A stretch of 64,000 nt of DNA from Cavia porcellus (lineage: Eukaryota > Chordata > Mammalia > Rodentia > Caviidae): the NCBI RefSeq assembly GCF_034190915.1, contig NW_026947491.1, positions 19,780,101-19,844,100 of the forward strand. Direction: 5' to 3'. Position numbers and translations under genes: made by a program. Of the stretch, positions 46,882 through 59,855 are shown piece by piece (the first letter of the stretch is position 1; each line of letters starts with the position of its first letter). Below the pieces are notes generated by a model, which saw nothing but the letters and a program-made list of their open reading frames with translations, did no database searches and had not been told where the DNA came from.

Positions 46882-47294
46882 ATGAGACTGCTGGGTCTTC
46901 TCCTGTGCTGGTGACATGTCCTTATGGTGAGTGCCCTCAGTGTGGGACTTGGGTCCATGGAAAGGTTTGGAAAGCGGACCGAGAGGAAGGTTTTTGTTTT
47001 CCCCAGGTGCAGTTGCAGGAGTCTGGGCCTGGCCTGGCCCTCTCAGACCCTGTCTCTCACCTACTGAGTCTCTGGCTCCTCCATCACCAGTAGTTACAGA
47101 TGGAGCTGGATCCTTGAGCCCGCAGGAAAGAGCCTGGAGTGAATGTGGCTCATATGGTAGGATGGGAACACTAGGTATAACCCGTCCCTCCAGAGCCACA
47201 TCTCCATATCCGGAGACACAGGCAAGAACCAGTTCTCCCTGCAGCTGAACTCTGTCACCACAGAATACACTGCCACCTATTACTGTGCAAAAGA
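46882..47294 (+). pseudogene. IGHV: IGHV pseudogene B2 (clan II)
   Basis: Leader ATG at 46882, then MRLLGLLLCW and a TGA stop caused by a 2-base deletion; the donor is GTGAGT. The second leader part is gone: tttccccag runs directly into gtgcagttgcagg at 47007. FR1 lacks the VKPSQT codons, with shift and loss of Cys (ctactgagtctc). FR2 has GAG TGA (W to stop). FR3 ends [11 protein letters not shown]. At least five lesions. Confidence 0.9.
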
Positions 47295-47333
47295 CGCAGT
47301 GATTTTATTCAACAGTGAGCTGAGACATAAACT
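47295..47333 (+). promoter_or_regulatory. 23-RSS of V-B2
   Basis: Heptamer CGCAGTG (A2 to G), 23-bp spacer 47302-47324, nonamer acataaact (7 of 9). Confidence 0.78.
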
Positions 47334-48936
47334 TTTCTCCATGGAAACTCTGGACCAGCAGGTGGCACTTGGCACACATTGTTGTGGGGAACCAACTTTG
47401 TAGCCCTGTGGTGACAGCCTGGAGGGTTTTCTCTCCAGGTTATTAACATCTCTGTCAGTGGCCCAGATACAGAGATCCCAGGGAACTTTTATATCTCGGA
47501 TTCTAAAGTTATATTTTCATGAAAAAGGCTGTTTTTTCTCCAATGATTTCCTTGCACTTGGCACAGTACATTTTCAGTGAAACCACTTTCCTCAACTCAA
47601 TGGATTACAGAACCTGATGAATTTCTAGCTATGGAAACACATAACCGTGAAAATTGTTTCTGTGGCCACTTCAAGTGTTTCTTCCACATTTCAGGCGTCT
47701 GTAGATCGCGTTATCTAGAAGGTCACTTCCCACTTCTTGTTCATGCAAAGTCCTTTTCTCTGAATGCCTGGACATCTTTGTATTTGTTTATCTGAGTGCT
47801 CACTTGTTATTAGAGCTGTTCATTTCCTCACTCTTTTCCCTATAGTTCGATGGCTCAGATCGCTTTGGTAGATTGCACCACGGGGTTCTTCTGTAGGCAT
47901 TTCGCTAGAGGACACCATCGTGCTCTCACACATCTTACCATCATATGGCACTGCTTGAGCAAGTATTCCTCTCCACCTTGATATCTATAGTGCACCATCT
48001 CAAAACCTCTGGTTACTTAGTCACTTTATCTATGTGTAATTGAATGTGGATTTGCTATATTTACATTACCCTCAATAAAACTGGGACATCTACAAGACTT
48101 TGTTTCAGTCTTGGGGGCACTGTTGTCTATATTTTCCTTTCCAGTTAGTTAACTTTGGAAAAGGGAGTGGAATTACAATGCATCCATGAAAAAACAAGAT
48201 ATTCACAGTGGAAACTAGAGCACAGGGAATTCCAAAGACTATCCAGATTTGAACTAAGACATCAGGGCTCTCTCTTCATTCCTGAGTTACTCAGTACAAG
48301 TCTGTTTCAGGCTGAAGTAAGACTCCAACTTAGTGTGAATTGACTAAGATCTTTAGAATCACAGAATCGGACCATTAGAAAACGTTGTTGAAAAGATTCC
48401 CTATGAGCCTGAGAACAAGCTATAATCCACAAGATTATTCCCTCATGATTGATTTCCTCAAGTCAGTCAATTAACAACATGGCACTGGAGGAGAATTTCC
48501 TTTTCTAAAATAATTAATATTGCATGAGAAACGCAACCCAGTAGTCTTTCCCATGAGCATTTGGTATAGCAGAGTAAGTTTGATGTTTGTTCAGCAATCC
48601 TGGAACACAATTAACACAATTATGTTTTGAAAACTAGAAACCTTTCAAATGTCCTTCCAAGATGGAGCAGGTGTAGAAACTCAAAAAAGTTCATAAACTG
48701 ACTATTCATATTTAGACTTCCAAACCAGAGCAGCTTATTAGAAAAATGCATGTTGCATGCACATAAAAATAAAATTTGAGAAATAAATAAATAGCACTTC
48801 ATTATCCCATAATGAGTTTTCACATTGTGTACAATTAAATCATTGATACCAAACATCCCCAGCACACTCATATCTGATGTGGACACTGACCTCCCTGAGC
48901 CATCTGTTAGCAGAACTGCCTATATAGCATGAGGCC
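47334..48936 (+). repeat. Duplicated B 3' flank then group III 5' flank
   Basis: The first part (to about 48620) matches 8824-9930 and 57552-58900. The rest matches the upstream flanks of III-1 and III-2. No gene seen. Confidence 0.65.
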
Positions 48937-48944
48937 ATGTAAAT
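48937..48944 (+). promoter_or_regulatory. Mutated octamer of V-III-3
   Basis: ATGTAAAT (C to T), 127 bp before the leader ATG; a tatata stretch lies just before it at about 48920. Confidence 0.75.
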
Positions 48945-49063
48945 AGGGCCTCCCTGTGCTGATGAAAACCAGTGCAGTCTGATCACGAGTCTGGATTAGA
49001 GTGCAGCTTAGGATACCCAACTGTTGCTAATTAGTGATCAGAGCTGAGCATAGACAGCACATC

Positions 49064-49510
49064 ATGGAGCTTGGGTTGAGCTGGGTTTTCCTGTTTGCAA
49101 TTTTGAGAGGTAAATTATTTAGAACAAAAGATATTGAGCTTGTCAGTGGATAGGAGTGGGATAAACAAGGAGTCTCTGTAGTGAATTCTAAGCCAGATGT
49201 CTCTGTGTTTGCAGGTGTCCAGAGTGAGGCGCCACTGGTGGAGTCCAGGGGAGGCTTTGTGCAGCCTGGAGGGTCTCGGAGACTCTCCTGCATGGCCTCA
49301 GGATTCACCTTTAGTATTGCTGACATGTATTGATCTGCCAGGCTCCAGGTAAGAGTCTGAAGAGGATCTCAGGAATTAGTTATGATGGTACTAAAACATA
49401 CTACATAGACTCCATGAAGGGCCAATTCACTGTCTCCAGGGACAATGGCAAGAATACGCTGTATCTGCAGATGAGCAAGTTGAGACTTGTGGTCAAGGCC
49501 ATGCAGCAGA
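49064..49510 (+). pseudogene. IGHV: IGHV pseudogene III-3 (clan III)
   Basis: The leader exon (49064-49109, MELGLSWVFLFAILR) and its donor are intact, and the acceptor is at 49214. The exon gives [22 protein letters not shown]1 Cys, FTFSIADMY, then a single-base deletion (TG-ATC for TGGATC) creates a TGA stop. The shifted frame continues [19 protein letters not shown] to [14 protein letters not shown]. The end of FR3 lacks the Y-Y-C codons: gccatg is followed by only 7 bases before the heptamer, where III-2 has 17. Non-functional. Confidence 0.92.
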
Positions 49511-49549
49511 CACAGTGAGGGGACATCAGTGTGAACCTACACAAACACC
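49511..49549 (+). promoter_or_regulatory. 23-RSS of V-III-3
   Basis: Perfect heptamer CACAGTG, 23-bp spacer (49518-49540), nonamer acaaacacc (8 of 9). The signal is intact although the coding end before it has lost its cysteine. Confidence 0.92.
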
Positions 49550-52500
49550 TCACTGTAGAAAAGGTCATGCCAGCAGGGGTGCTGAGGTGCAGGGAGAACC
49601 AGGGGCATGTACAGAGAAGGAAGCAGGGGGTGAGAGCTTCCTGGGGGGATCTGGGGTTTTCCATCTGCATTAAATCATAGTACCTGATCTGACCCTACAG
49701 TGCATGAGGTCCAATGAAGTATCCAAGTCACATAAACATTTGTTTCATGCAACTGCACAGGAATTTCATGTAATATCAATTACAAAATAACTTGTAAAAT
49801 TTGGGAGTTGCATTTTTTTGAACATTTAATCATTATCGTCATCAAAAAATGAACCTTCTAAACTAATCTGAATGACAAGGCATTATCTTGTGCATAAATC
49901 AAATGTTTCAGATTAGGAAATTAAAACTTCCACAATCTTCTCCATTGTGTCTGAGTCCATGCAGATTTCTCTTCCCCAGGAGCAACACAGGGGATCAGCT
50001 AGGCAGGCTCAGCCTCAGAACAATGAAGAAGATAATTTCAAATCCTAAGGGACTCCAGAAATTGCCTAGTCTCTTTCTATTTTGTAGACTGTGCTTTAGA
50101 GAAGTTTTCCATGTGCAGCTGTGTTGAGGAAAAGGCACGAGAGTCGCTGTCACTGCTCACCCTCTCTCCAGCCCAACATTATGATGTGCAGCCTTGATTG
50201 CTTAGAGGATAAGAAACATTGTACAAGGTCCTCACTTGGTTCTTTCTAGAACTCACACAGCAACTGCTTATGCTCAGTGAAGAGTTAGGGAATGAGATGT
50301 GATCTGAGACATTTTTAGTTGTTGATTTGGAACTCAAGAGTGTGAAAAGAAAGAATGAGAAGCAAACATTTCCTCAGGAGTCAGGACACAGGATAGGGAG
50401 GCAGGAGGTCATGTGTTACAGGACATAGCTCCTTCTACTTACCCAAGCTGATTGAAGGCTGCTTGAATACCTTGCCCCAAGGAAATATTTTCTGAACATA
50501 ACTTGCTCTCAATCTGCTGACTGTTTGTCTGGAAGATCTGCACTAACTTTCCAGGATCCCTGAATTTTGTTGAGTGAGTCCTTCCCCTTTGTGCACTCAC
50601 TGTAATCACGCTTTTGTCCAGGATCTTCCTTCAGTTTCCCCTGTTTCATTTCATAGTTTAGAATGGGCAGAGGTGGGAAGAGTACAGGGGAGGAGGCCTT
50701 TGATACAGGAGGGGTGTTAAGGCTTCCCCAGGGAGGGGCCTTTTGAACTAAACACAAAGAACTCCTAGGACTGCAAAGGTTATTCTAATACATGTAAGAG
50801 TGCAAGTATGAAGCCTGAGACCAGGATATAGGCAGAAGGCTGTCTCATCAAGATGTGCAATGTAATTCCACGAGCTTCCATTTGAAGATCTTGAGGTTGA
50901 GCCTGAAGCCAATCCTGGAGATTAGCAATATACCACTCCAGATTTTTGTGAAAGGCACCCTGGAGAGACCATTAAAACTCTCCCAATATTCAGCATGACT
51001 AAAAGAAACAGGAGTAATGTACATTATCCAAAACCCAGTATAAGAGTTAAACTGACTGCATATAAGAGTATAAGAGTTAAACTGGGCTTTGCTGCTCTAG
51101 GCTAGGCACAGTCTACCTGAACCTCTGCCCAGGCCCCTAGGACCACTCCTCTGCATCCTGAGTCTTCCCAGCCTTTGTGTCACAGTGGGGATCAGAGAGC
51201 AGCACAGCAGCCTGGAGATTTGGTATCAGTTTAGTGAAGATCCATAGTCCATGCTTTCCTCATGCCTTAGAAACACACAAGGATACATTGAGAAAAAGTA
51301 GATTTGTCACAGCAGCTGCTGAGTGGTAGAAACACTGCAGAATGTGTGGAGGGACTCAGGGAAGAAGGGCAGCATGGGGACCATGGCTACAGTTGTTGAT
51401 TGTGGAACATCAGTGCTGGTTTTGTTCTTGGAAAACACTGACTTCAGCAAGGATCACAGCCCAGCACTCTGAAGCTCAGGAGAGGAAACAGACTCCAGTG
51501 CTGGCTTCTCCCTGAGACAGCAGCACGGGATTTCATCATCCCTCCTTCACAGTAATGGACAAATCCTTGCCTCAGCAGAGCATAAGCCCCTGTCCTACAG
51601 GCTGCCAAGGGCAGGAGAAGCATCTCTCAGTTCAAGTCCATTTCTCTGACAATTCCCATGCCACTTCAATATGCAACAAAGCAGAGTACCAGAGTCTCTG
51701 ATCTCGGGTAAAGAATTAATAAACCCTTGGCGATTTTCCTCACTTTATTCTGAATATGAATTACACCATGATGTGTTCAGTGCCCTGAATGTTGTTCAAG
51801 AAAAACTATGCCGTTTTCCCAAGGAGACCTGCATAAGACTGGGTAGAACCACTTTCTGTGTTCTGATTCATAAGTCATCTTACTGTAAGCAGAAAGCATG
51901 CTGTTCTCAAATCAGTTGGTAATGATTACTACTTTAGTTTTCCTACTGAAATGTTGAAAAATGGTTGACAACCACTAAATTTCCTTGCAGAAAGAATGTT
52001 TTCATCAGATTTTACTTCAATTCTCATCAGCCTAACTCAGATAATCAAAATTAGCTACCATAAAACCAAGATCAGTGATATCTCAGTGATGTGGAGACAA
52101 ATTTCTTGGCTTAATTTAAAGAAGAGGGAAGCCACTATCTCATTGCTAAGGAGAAAGTTTAGGTTTTAGGTACATTATCACTGCACACATGGTATGAGTT
52201 ATGAATAAGCTCCCAGAATCTTCAATTTATGTCGAAGGAAGAAGTTTAAATTCAGGATAACATCTGTAGAAGAAATGAAATTGATCTTTGACTCAGATAT
52301 AGAAATGTCATCTGTGCAAGGGAGCATTTAAAAAAGATTAATTCCTTTTCTTTCCAGATTGCCTATGATTATCTTTCCTGGTGAAACTCAGGACAGGATT
52401 CATTCTATCCAGCTTGTCTTCTGTTCAGAACAGCAAGGTCATAGATCAGAGGATGTGATAGTGAAGGAGGCAGCCTGGATTTCCATGACAACAGCAAACT

Positions 52501-52948
52501 GACAATAGAAGAAGATCTCTGTGGACCCAAGGACCAGACTGTAGGGCAGGGAACAAAGAGAGGGCAGGTGCTTTGCTGGCATCAGCACCGTGGATGCAAG
52601 CAATAGAACCAGCGAGGATGTGGAGAACTGGGCTGGGGCTCTGGACTGAAAGGGGCTGAGTGACAAGGACCTCTGATTTCATCAAGATGGGACCTCACTT
52701 TGACAACTTTCCAATACTTTATTTGGAACATGTACCCTGTTCTTAAACACACCTGCAACTTAAGAAAATTGGCCCTGAGAGACAGGGAACGTGTAAGAGT
52801 CACTCTTATTATTTCCCCTCTTATCAAAGAGTACACATATGGAAATGATTATTCAAGTTCTAGGCTCTGATACTCACCTTGAGCTGTGGGAGATCTCAGT
52901 ACTCTGCTAAACCTGGGATGGAGATGGTAGAGTTCTGATCATTAGAAT
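49550..52948 (+). repeat. Group III 3' flank and group A 5' flank, copy 4
   Basis: 49550-51080 parallels 31778-33300; 51080-51250 parallels 36340-36540; 51520-52940 parallels 41780-43258. Two copies of ataagagttaaactg lie side by side near 51050-51080. No conserved ORF. Confidence 0.65.
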
Positions 52949-53357
52949 ATGTCTCCTGGGCTTCTCCCATGCCTGGTGACAGCTTTCTGAGATGAATATC
53001 AGCGAGGTCCAATGGCCCTAAGTGTAGGCAATGAGAGCAGGGGACCAATGTATATGAATGACACTTTTCCACAGATGTGATGTCCCAAGTGCAGCGACAG
53101 CAGTGTGGACCTGAAACAATGAAGCCCTCACAGCCCTGTCTCTTACCTGATCACTCCCTGGATTCTCCATCACAAACAGTGCTTATCCTGGCATAGGATC
53201 TGCTAAGACTCAGCAAAGTGGCTTGAGTGGATGGGAGAAATAGGTGATGAGGCCATCATGAAATACAACCAGTCTCTCCCTAGAGCATCTCCAACTACAG
53301 AGACACAGCCAAAAGCCAAGTTTCCCACAACTGCACTCTTGTCATCCCTGAGAAACA
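52949..53357 (+). pseudogene. IGHV: IGHV pseudogene A4 (clan II)
   Basis: A leader-like exon starts ATG at 52949 (MSPGLLPCLVT) but its donor is lost (gagatgaat). Acceptor cacag at 53074. V exon: QVQRQQCGPETMKPSQ, then a one-base deletion in the ACCCTG region shifts the frame and the first Cys codon reads gat in ttacctgatcac. FR2 is WHRICxDSAKWLEWMGEIG-like in another frame. FR3 lacks the last 20 bases including Y-Y-C, the same deletion as A2. Dead. Confidence 0.88.
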
Positions 53358-53396
53358 CACAGAGGAGTCTTCATTTTGAGCCTTGACCCAAAATTC
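53358..53396 (+). promoter_or_regulatory. 23-RSS relic of A4
   Basis: Heptamer CACAGAG, 23-bp spacer, nonamer ccaaaattc (6 of 9); same heptamer variant as A2. Confidence 0.6.
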
Positions 53397-56300
53397 CTCG
53401 CAAAGATGCTTGGTACCAGTAGAGGGTGTACAGAACACACGGAGCACAGAAATCAAGTTAGAGAATTTGAAAAGACAAAGAAGGATTGATTCTCCAATTC
53501 ATTGTTGTCTCTCCCAAGATACCAGGCACTGATTCCAGGGAACCTGTCTGTTTCTAATCCTGCAATATTGTGTGTTCATGGACTTAGGGTTTTTGTTTTT
53601 TAACATCTACCTGATGACAAGATGTACTTTGTAGTTTTCAATGAAATCTTTGCCTACAACCCAGGTGCGTACACAGATTAACTCATTATTTGCTCTAGAA
53701 ATACTGATTAATGACCCAGGTGGGGTGCATATCTTCCATGTACCTTCAAGGGCATCTCCACATCACACTGTCCTGTTGCACGCAAAGCCCTGTGCTCAGA
53801 ATGTTGGGTAACAACCTCTCTGTTGATAAGTTTGTCCTCAGACGGCTGGAGGTACTTTTCTATCCTCTGAGGCCTTGACAGAGGACATGGATCTCCCCAA
53901 ATGAGAGCATTCACCTGTGGCAGCTGTACACTCCCAGCCATCCCCATGCTCTCTGTGCTTCCCCCCTCCCTCCTTCTGTCCTCCTTGTCCTAGCCCTGCT
54001 CCTCTCCAATAGGAATGTGGAACCTGGTTCACATGTACTTGGCTACACTGCTCTGTGTTTATGATGAGCACTGGGCAGAAATATTCCAAACACTCCTTCC
54101 AACATCACACACATGGGACAGGACTACTGTCTCTTCAAGGTAACTCACAATAAGAGAAGATTTGAATCCATTGTGTATGTCCATGTCTGTCCTAATCAAT
54201 GAGGAAAAATAGCCAGACAAACATTTCAACAATTATGAAGCTGATGAAGAGGATCTGCCAGAATTCTTCACCTGAGACCCAGCATGAAGCTGCAGATGCA
54301 GCCTCGGGCAATGCTTTTATTGAGTACAGGAAGAGCATTGGGGGAGCTCTGTGCTGTGGATCTGAGGTTTGCAGTGCGTGAAAGACTCCTCCTTATGACA
54401 CTATAGCCCCTGCTTCACCTCACTGGGGTCTGATAATCCTTGCTGACTGTGACCACACTTGTGCTTGTGATAAAGTTCTGTGTGTGGTGGACCAAGTAGC
54501 AGCAGCAGTGGCATCTCTGTCTCTGTCCTACTGGTAAAGCAGATGGGACCGTGTGTGTTTGTTCATGAGGATCCCACCCAGGAGCCCATCTGGAGAGAGC
54601 TGCAGGACTCGGGCCCTTGGTAGGACACATAGATTTCAGTGCTTCCTCATTTTCCCATTTTCACATAGAATCATTATGTGCATTTTACCTCAAAGTATAC
54701 ATGATGACTTCTCAGTGTTAGCTCCACAATTTCTATCTGTGACTTATGGGCCAGAGAAAATCTGATTAACTTGATATAGTGCACAGATCTCTCAGGTACA
54801 GACCGGAAGTACTCAGGGTGCAGAATTGTGAGCATACATCTCTGCATGCGGTACCTGCGTTACCCTCCTGTCTGCATCTCTCCTTCTGCAGAATTCTTGG
54901 CTTGCCCACAAATTCTCATTACATGGTTGCCTACCAATGTATACAGGGAGTGATAAATTAATTCTTGTTTCATACAGATCTGTCTGAAATCATAAACAAG
55001 TGTATGCATAAGTGGTTAGCGCAGGATGTGAGAGTTATGTCTGTTGAAGAAGAACTGGAGAAACAACTTTCTGCAGAGTGATTTCCTGTGGTCACACATC
55101 CTCCTCCACACTGTGAGGAGCAGCCCATACTGGGAACATTACTGATATAGAAGCTCAGGTTAATGAGTGTCACAAATGCTGGCACATGGTTTCAGAGAAA
55201 AGTACAGAAAATAAAGAGCATCAGTGTAGGATAAGGTAGGGGCAGACATCGGTGTCAGCACTGCTGATCTCATGCAGAGAATTCTGTCCTGCCCACAGAA
55301 CACAGAGGAGGAGAACAAACTGCAGAGTTTAAAACTTGAGCCAAGGACTCAGGTTTTCAGCCTCACTCACATCCCCACCCTCTAAGCCATGGACAAACAT
55401 CTGCCTGAGTAGGGTATGGACATTGGTACCTGACAGGAGAGGAAGAAAGGCTCATCTTCCTCTGTGCAGTTCCTCAGTGAAATCATCACACATTTCCCAT
55501 CATGACCCAGCACAGATCCTGGGTGTTTACTGCACACAGGGGCGTGGAGTTAAAGAGCCTCCCTAATTATTCATCGTATGCTCTGAGCTACTTATGACAG
55601 TGACATTTTCAGTGTTCTTTGTGTTTATCTGGAAGGAAACATCAAAGACTTCCATGAAAATCTGCTGAGAGGAGGCCCATATGAGCACTTTGCTTTGGTC
55701 CTGAAGTGTTGCACATCTGAACAGTGAGTGGCTTGTCCTCAGGGCTCTTGAATGGGATGAGCTCTGTTAGTCTGGTTAGTAAGAAACTGATCAAATGGAC
55801 CTCAGCTCTCCATTCCTCAAGAATATCAGTGTCAAGTCTGAATGAATTCTGAAAACATTAATGGTGGAATAGAAATATGTCACTTAAAAAGAAAAAAAGG
55901 GAGATCAGCGTGGTCTGTAACTAAATTTCTAAGAGTGACTAGAAAAAGAAGAATGGGTCCACAAACCAGTCTGAAGAAACAGTAACCTAATATCAAGCCT
56001 AAGGTGAATTTTGAAATGAAACTCATTTTCACAAAAGAAAGCAAAGTAAATCCATGTTTTGAGCCATACATCATAATATCAGCCTCTAATTCTAAAGATG
56101 TGGGGGGAGGCTCACTGTACATTTGAGCATAGCCTTGGCTACCTATTGAATTCAAGCTCAGCCTCAGCTTCAGTACCTGGACTACAAAGTGATGCTCTCA
56201 GGGAAAACAAATGAACCAACATGACAAATGATAGACACAATGTGATTATCAAGTAGAATTTCAGGTTGAATTTTAGGGGTGTTTTATTGTGTGCAAGATA

Positions 56301-56988
56301 CCATAATACATAATTATTCCTAAGTGGATAACTAGAATGAGATAGCATTTTGTATTTTGGAGTAATCTCCAGAGAACAAGAGGATAAGTTGGACCTGGAA
56401 GGGGAGTGACCACTCAGTAGCTACATGTGGTCATGGGAGGACAAGTCTTTCACACAGGCATCTTTCTTCCCCAATGATCGAAAACATTAGAATAATGTTT
56501 AGAATCTTAGAATAATGCTATAGAATAATTACAAAACCCACATCCTTACTTCCTGTTCCTGCTGGATCTGCTAGGTGGGACTTGGATCACAGGATGTCTC
56601 AGAGCAGGTTGTAAATAAACCTCTGTAGACAGCAATAATGACAGTGAAGCAATTTCTGGAATAACACGCATAGAACCAAAGGAGAGAAAACAGGGAGACA
56701 CAGGGTGACCTTTGCCCATATTTGTCCTGCAGCATTAGCAGCAGCACTGCCTGGATTGGGAGAGACTGAGTGGGGCATAATTAGGGAGAAATGTCTGATG
56801 GCAGCTGGTCTGTAATCAGGATAGTGGGGACTTCTTTGCCATGCTTCCACTATACTTGTGGAACCAACTTCCCACCTATCACAGATTCAAACCCAGAATT
56901 CAGGAGGGAAGGTTGCTCTCAAAAGCATACAGGTCTAGAACTATCTGGAACTAAGTTTCCTCTTCATATTGGAAGTGTGAACCCCACA
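53397..56988 (+). repeat. Duplicated A-to-B block, copy 4
   Basis: Colinear with 4266-8229 and 43697-46765 (for example the 55.6-kb ggaaggaaacatcaaagac matches 6869 and 46019). No gene seen. Confidence 0.7.
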
Positions 56989-56996
56989 TGCAAATT
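56989..56996 (+). promoter_or_regulatory. Octamer of V-B3
   Basis: Exact ATGCAAAT, 103 bp before the leader ATG. Confidence 0.88.
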
Positions 56997-57091
56997 CACC
57001 CTCCAGCTCTAGATTCAGAATTTGCTCATGGGTTGTGATAGCCCCATACAAGACTGAGGTCTCTCAGGAAGGCAACTCTGTGCTGTAGAGG

Positions 57092-57512
57092 ATGAGATTC
57101 CTGGGTCTTCTTCTGTGCCTGGTGATAGGTCCTGGTGATAGGTGACTGTCCTCAGTGTGGGACTTGGGTCCATGGGAAGATTTGAAAAGATTACTGACAG
57201 GAATGTTTTATTGTCTCCAGCTGTCCTGTACCAAGTGCAGCTGCAGGAGTCCGGACCTGGTGAAGCACTCGCAGACCCTATTCTCACTTGCTCAGTCTCT
57301 GGCTAATCAAGAGTAGTGGTTGCACTGGATCTATCAGTCTCCAGGAAAGAGCCAGTATATGTTGGGGTACATAAGCTACAGTGGTAGCACTAACTACGGT
57401 CCATCTCTCCAGAGCCGCATCTCCATCTCCAGAGACACAGGCAAGAATCAGTATCACAATAGCTGAACTCTGGCACCGCGGAAGACACGGCCACCTATTA
57501 CTGTGCAAGACG
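57092..57512 (+). pseudogene. IGHV: IGHV pseudogene B3 (clan II)
   Basis: Leader MRFLGLLLCLVIGPG contains a short tandem duplication (ggtcctggtgata), making the exon 50 rather than 46 bp; the donor is GTGACT. Acceptor at 57220. Exon 2 is [12 protein letters not shown], then deletions remove the LV and TLS codons, and a TAA stop follows in CDR1 (GGC TAA TCA). Later text gives [20 protein letters not shown] and [10 protein letters not shown], then another stop, and GATYYCAR-like EDTATYYCA. Many lesions. Confidence 0.9.
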
Positions 57513-57551
57513 CAAGGTGATTTCATACAACATTGAGCCCAGGTATAAACC
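57513..57551 (+). promoter_or_regulatory. RSS relic of V-B3
   Basis: Heptamer CAAGGTG (5 of 7), 23-bp spacer, nonamer gtataaacc (6 of 9). Confidence 0.65.
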
Positions 57552-59759
57552 TCTCACGGAAACACAGGACCAGCAGGTGGCGCTAGGCGTACATTGCTGT
57601 AGGGAGCCTGCTTCTTGGCCCAGTGGTGACTACTTTGAGGGATTTCTCTCCATGTGATTAACATCTCCATCATTACCCCAGGCTCAGAGATCCAGGGGAG
57701 CTTTTATATGTCTCATCCTGAAGAGTTATATTTTCATGAATCAGGCTTTTGTTTTCCCCATCTATTTCCTTATGGGCTGCAAAATGAATTTTTAATGAAA
57801 GCACTTTTTTTTCCCAAAATTCAACTAATTACACAGTTTTGCTAGCTTTTAGGTGTTGAAATACTTAACCATGGAAATTATTTCCACTGACTGCAAGTCT
57901 GCCCTCATCCATCGGGTGCATCTGCAGAGAATTTTCTTCTGGGGTCACTTCTCACCTCTTTTTCATGCAAAGTGCTTTTTGTTTAAAAGCAGGTATTTCA
58001 TCCTATGTGTTGTTTGGGTGTTCATCTATTATTGGAGCTATCTTCTTCCTCACCCTTGCTGATGTAGGGCCAAGATTTGGGTAATGTGGGAAGATTTCCC
58101 TGTGCAGGGTCCTCTGTAGGCATCTCATTGTAGAAAACATCATGCTGTCACACATCTTAGAATCTTACAACACTTTCTGAGCAAGTATTTCTAGGAGCTA
58201 GATGTCAAAGAGTGCTTAGTCTCATAAATGCTGATGCAATGTCTCAAACATTGTCTGTTTGTATTACAAAATGTATTCTTTCTATTTCACTTTACCTTCA
58301 ATAAAATTTGGATATCTACAAAATGTACCTTTAGCATTTTGGGGAGAAGTGTCATTCACTTCTTGCTCAGCTATTAGTTTGTCATGTAGAGTGAGTGGAG
58401 TGGCCATGCACCCATGAAAGAGCAAGATGTCCATAGTATAGTAGATCAGAGAGAAGGCCAAGGTCTTCTGAGGTTGACACTGGGAAGTCAGCTCTCTCTG
58501 CGCTCTCCTGAGTTCCTGAGAACCAGACTTCATCAAGATGGAGTGGTTCTCACCTCTCTTGAATTGGCTGTGAGCCTAAGGATTACAGGGACTGAGGGCA
58601 TTGGAAAATGTTGTTGAGAAGATTCCCTAAGAGGCTCAGAACAAGACATAATACACAAGACCACTCCCCAGTGTTTTATTTCCTCAAGACAATCAACTGA
58701 TAGCACTACACTGGGGAGATATTCCTCCTTCTCAAAAATTTATCTTATTCTTAAAAAGCATCCTAACAGTCACTCTCTTGAGTATTTACTATAGCAGAGT
58801 AAATTTTTTTGTAAAATCACGAAGCCTGGAACACAAGAGAATATTTTTTTGAAAACCAGAAATAGTGCAAATGTCTTTCAAAGGTAGAGTAGGCCTAGAA
58901 ACTCTAAAAGCTCATAAGCTGATTACATGTTTTCAGTAAAAAAAAATGTTTGTCTCTGCATATATATGTCTAAAACCTTACAAACAGGATGGATGACAAA
59001 ATGTAAAACTATGATTCGAGGCCAAGAACTCCTTCATGTTTGTACATTGCAACTCATCAGTTCCCTGGAAGATTTCACGAACACATGACCTTTTGAGAAA
59101 TTCACCTAGAAGAACCTGTGTTCTTATGTGAGATGAAGGCTCTTGAGACATAAGCTGAGACCTTTATTTCACTTCCTGCAATGGGAGGAACAGTGTTTGT
59201 CTCTTCTGCCACCTGAGTGTGCAGAGAGGAAACAAGATTTGGAGACATGCAGGTTCCCATGGCAGACACCGAATCTGTCACTGGCTGTTCTTGAAACTGA
59301 GGAGATTCAGAAATATGAGGGAAACATGTATTTGATAGCAGATTTTCAGTGTGGAGTATTTTAACATAGAAATAAACACCCCTGAGTTAATATTTAATCT
59401 TATGTGGGCCACATCGTAGTAGTCTCCATCGTGGGACCAAAGTAGTCTCCATCAGGACCAGGGAGACACAGAGGGACCTATACTCATGTTAATCCTGCAA
59501 CAGCTGCAGCAGCACAGCGTGGATAGGAAGAGACTAAGGTTGGGGCATGAGTTGGGAGAAGAGGCTGGAGGATGCTGATTTTGGATCAGGAGTTTGAAGC
59601 CATTATTGCCCTGCTTCCATTGTTCCTCTGAATTAAATTCCCATTTATCACAGATTCTAACCCAACAAGAATTCAGGTTAGGAGGTGTCTGCAGCAACAC
59701 AATGAAATAGAAATGTCCTAGCATCAGCTTCTCCTTCATATATGAAGTGTGCTCCCCAC
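57552..59759 (+). repeat. B 3' flank and second B 5' flank
   Basis: 57552-58900 parallels 8824-9930. 59380-59760 parallels the upstream region of B1/B2 (cagggagacacagagggacc; catttatcacagattctaaccc). The middle (58900-59380) has no recognised content. A local duplication must have placed B4 after B3. Confidence 0.6.
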
Positions 59760-59767
59760 ATGCAAAT
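59760..59767 (+). promoter_or_regulatory. Octamer of V-B4
   Basis: Exact ATGCAAAT, 96 bp before the leader ATG. Confidence 0.88.
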
Positions 59768-59855
59768 TTATCCTACAACTTGAGATTCAAAATAGGCTCA
59801 TAAGCTGTGGAAGCTCATAGCTCCATCCCCAGACAGGCAGAGATGTGGTCTAAAG

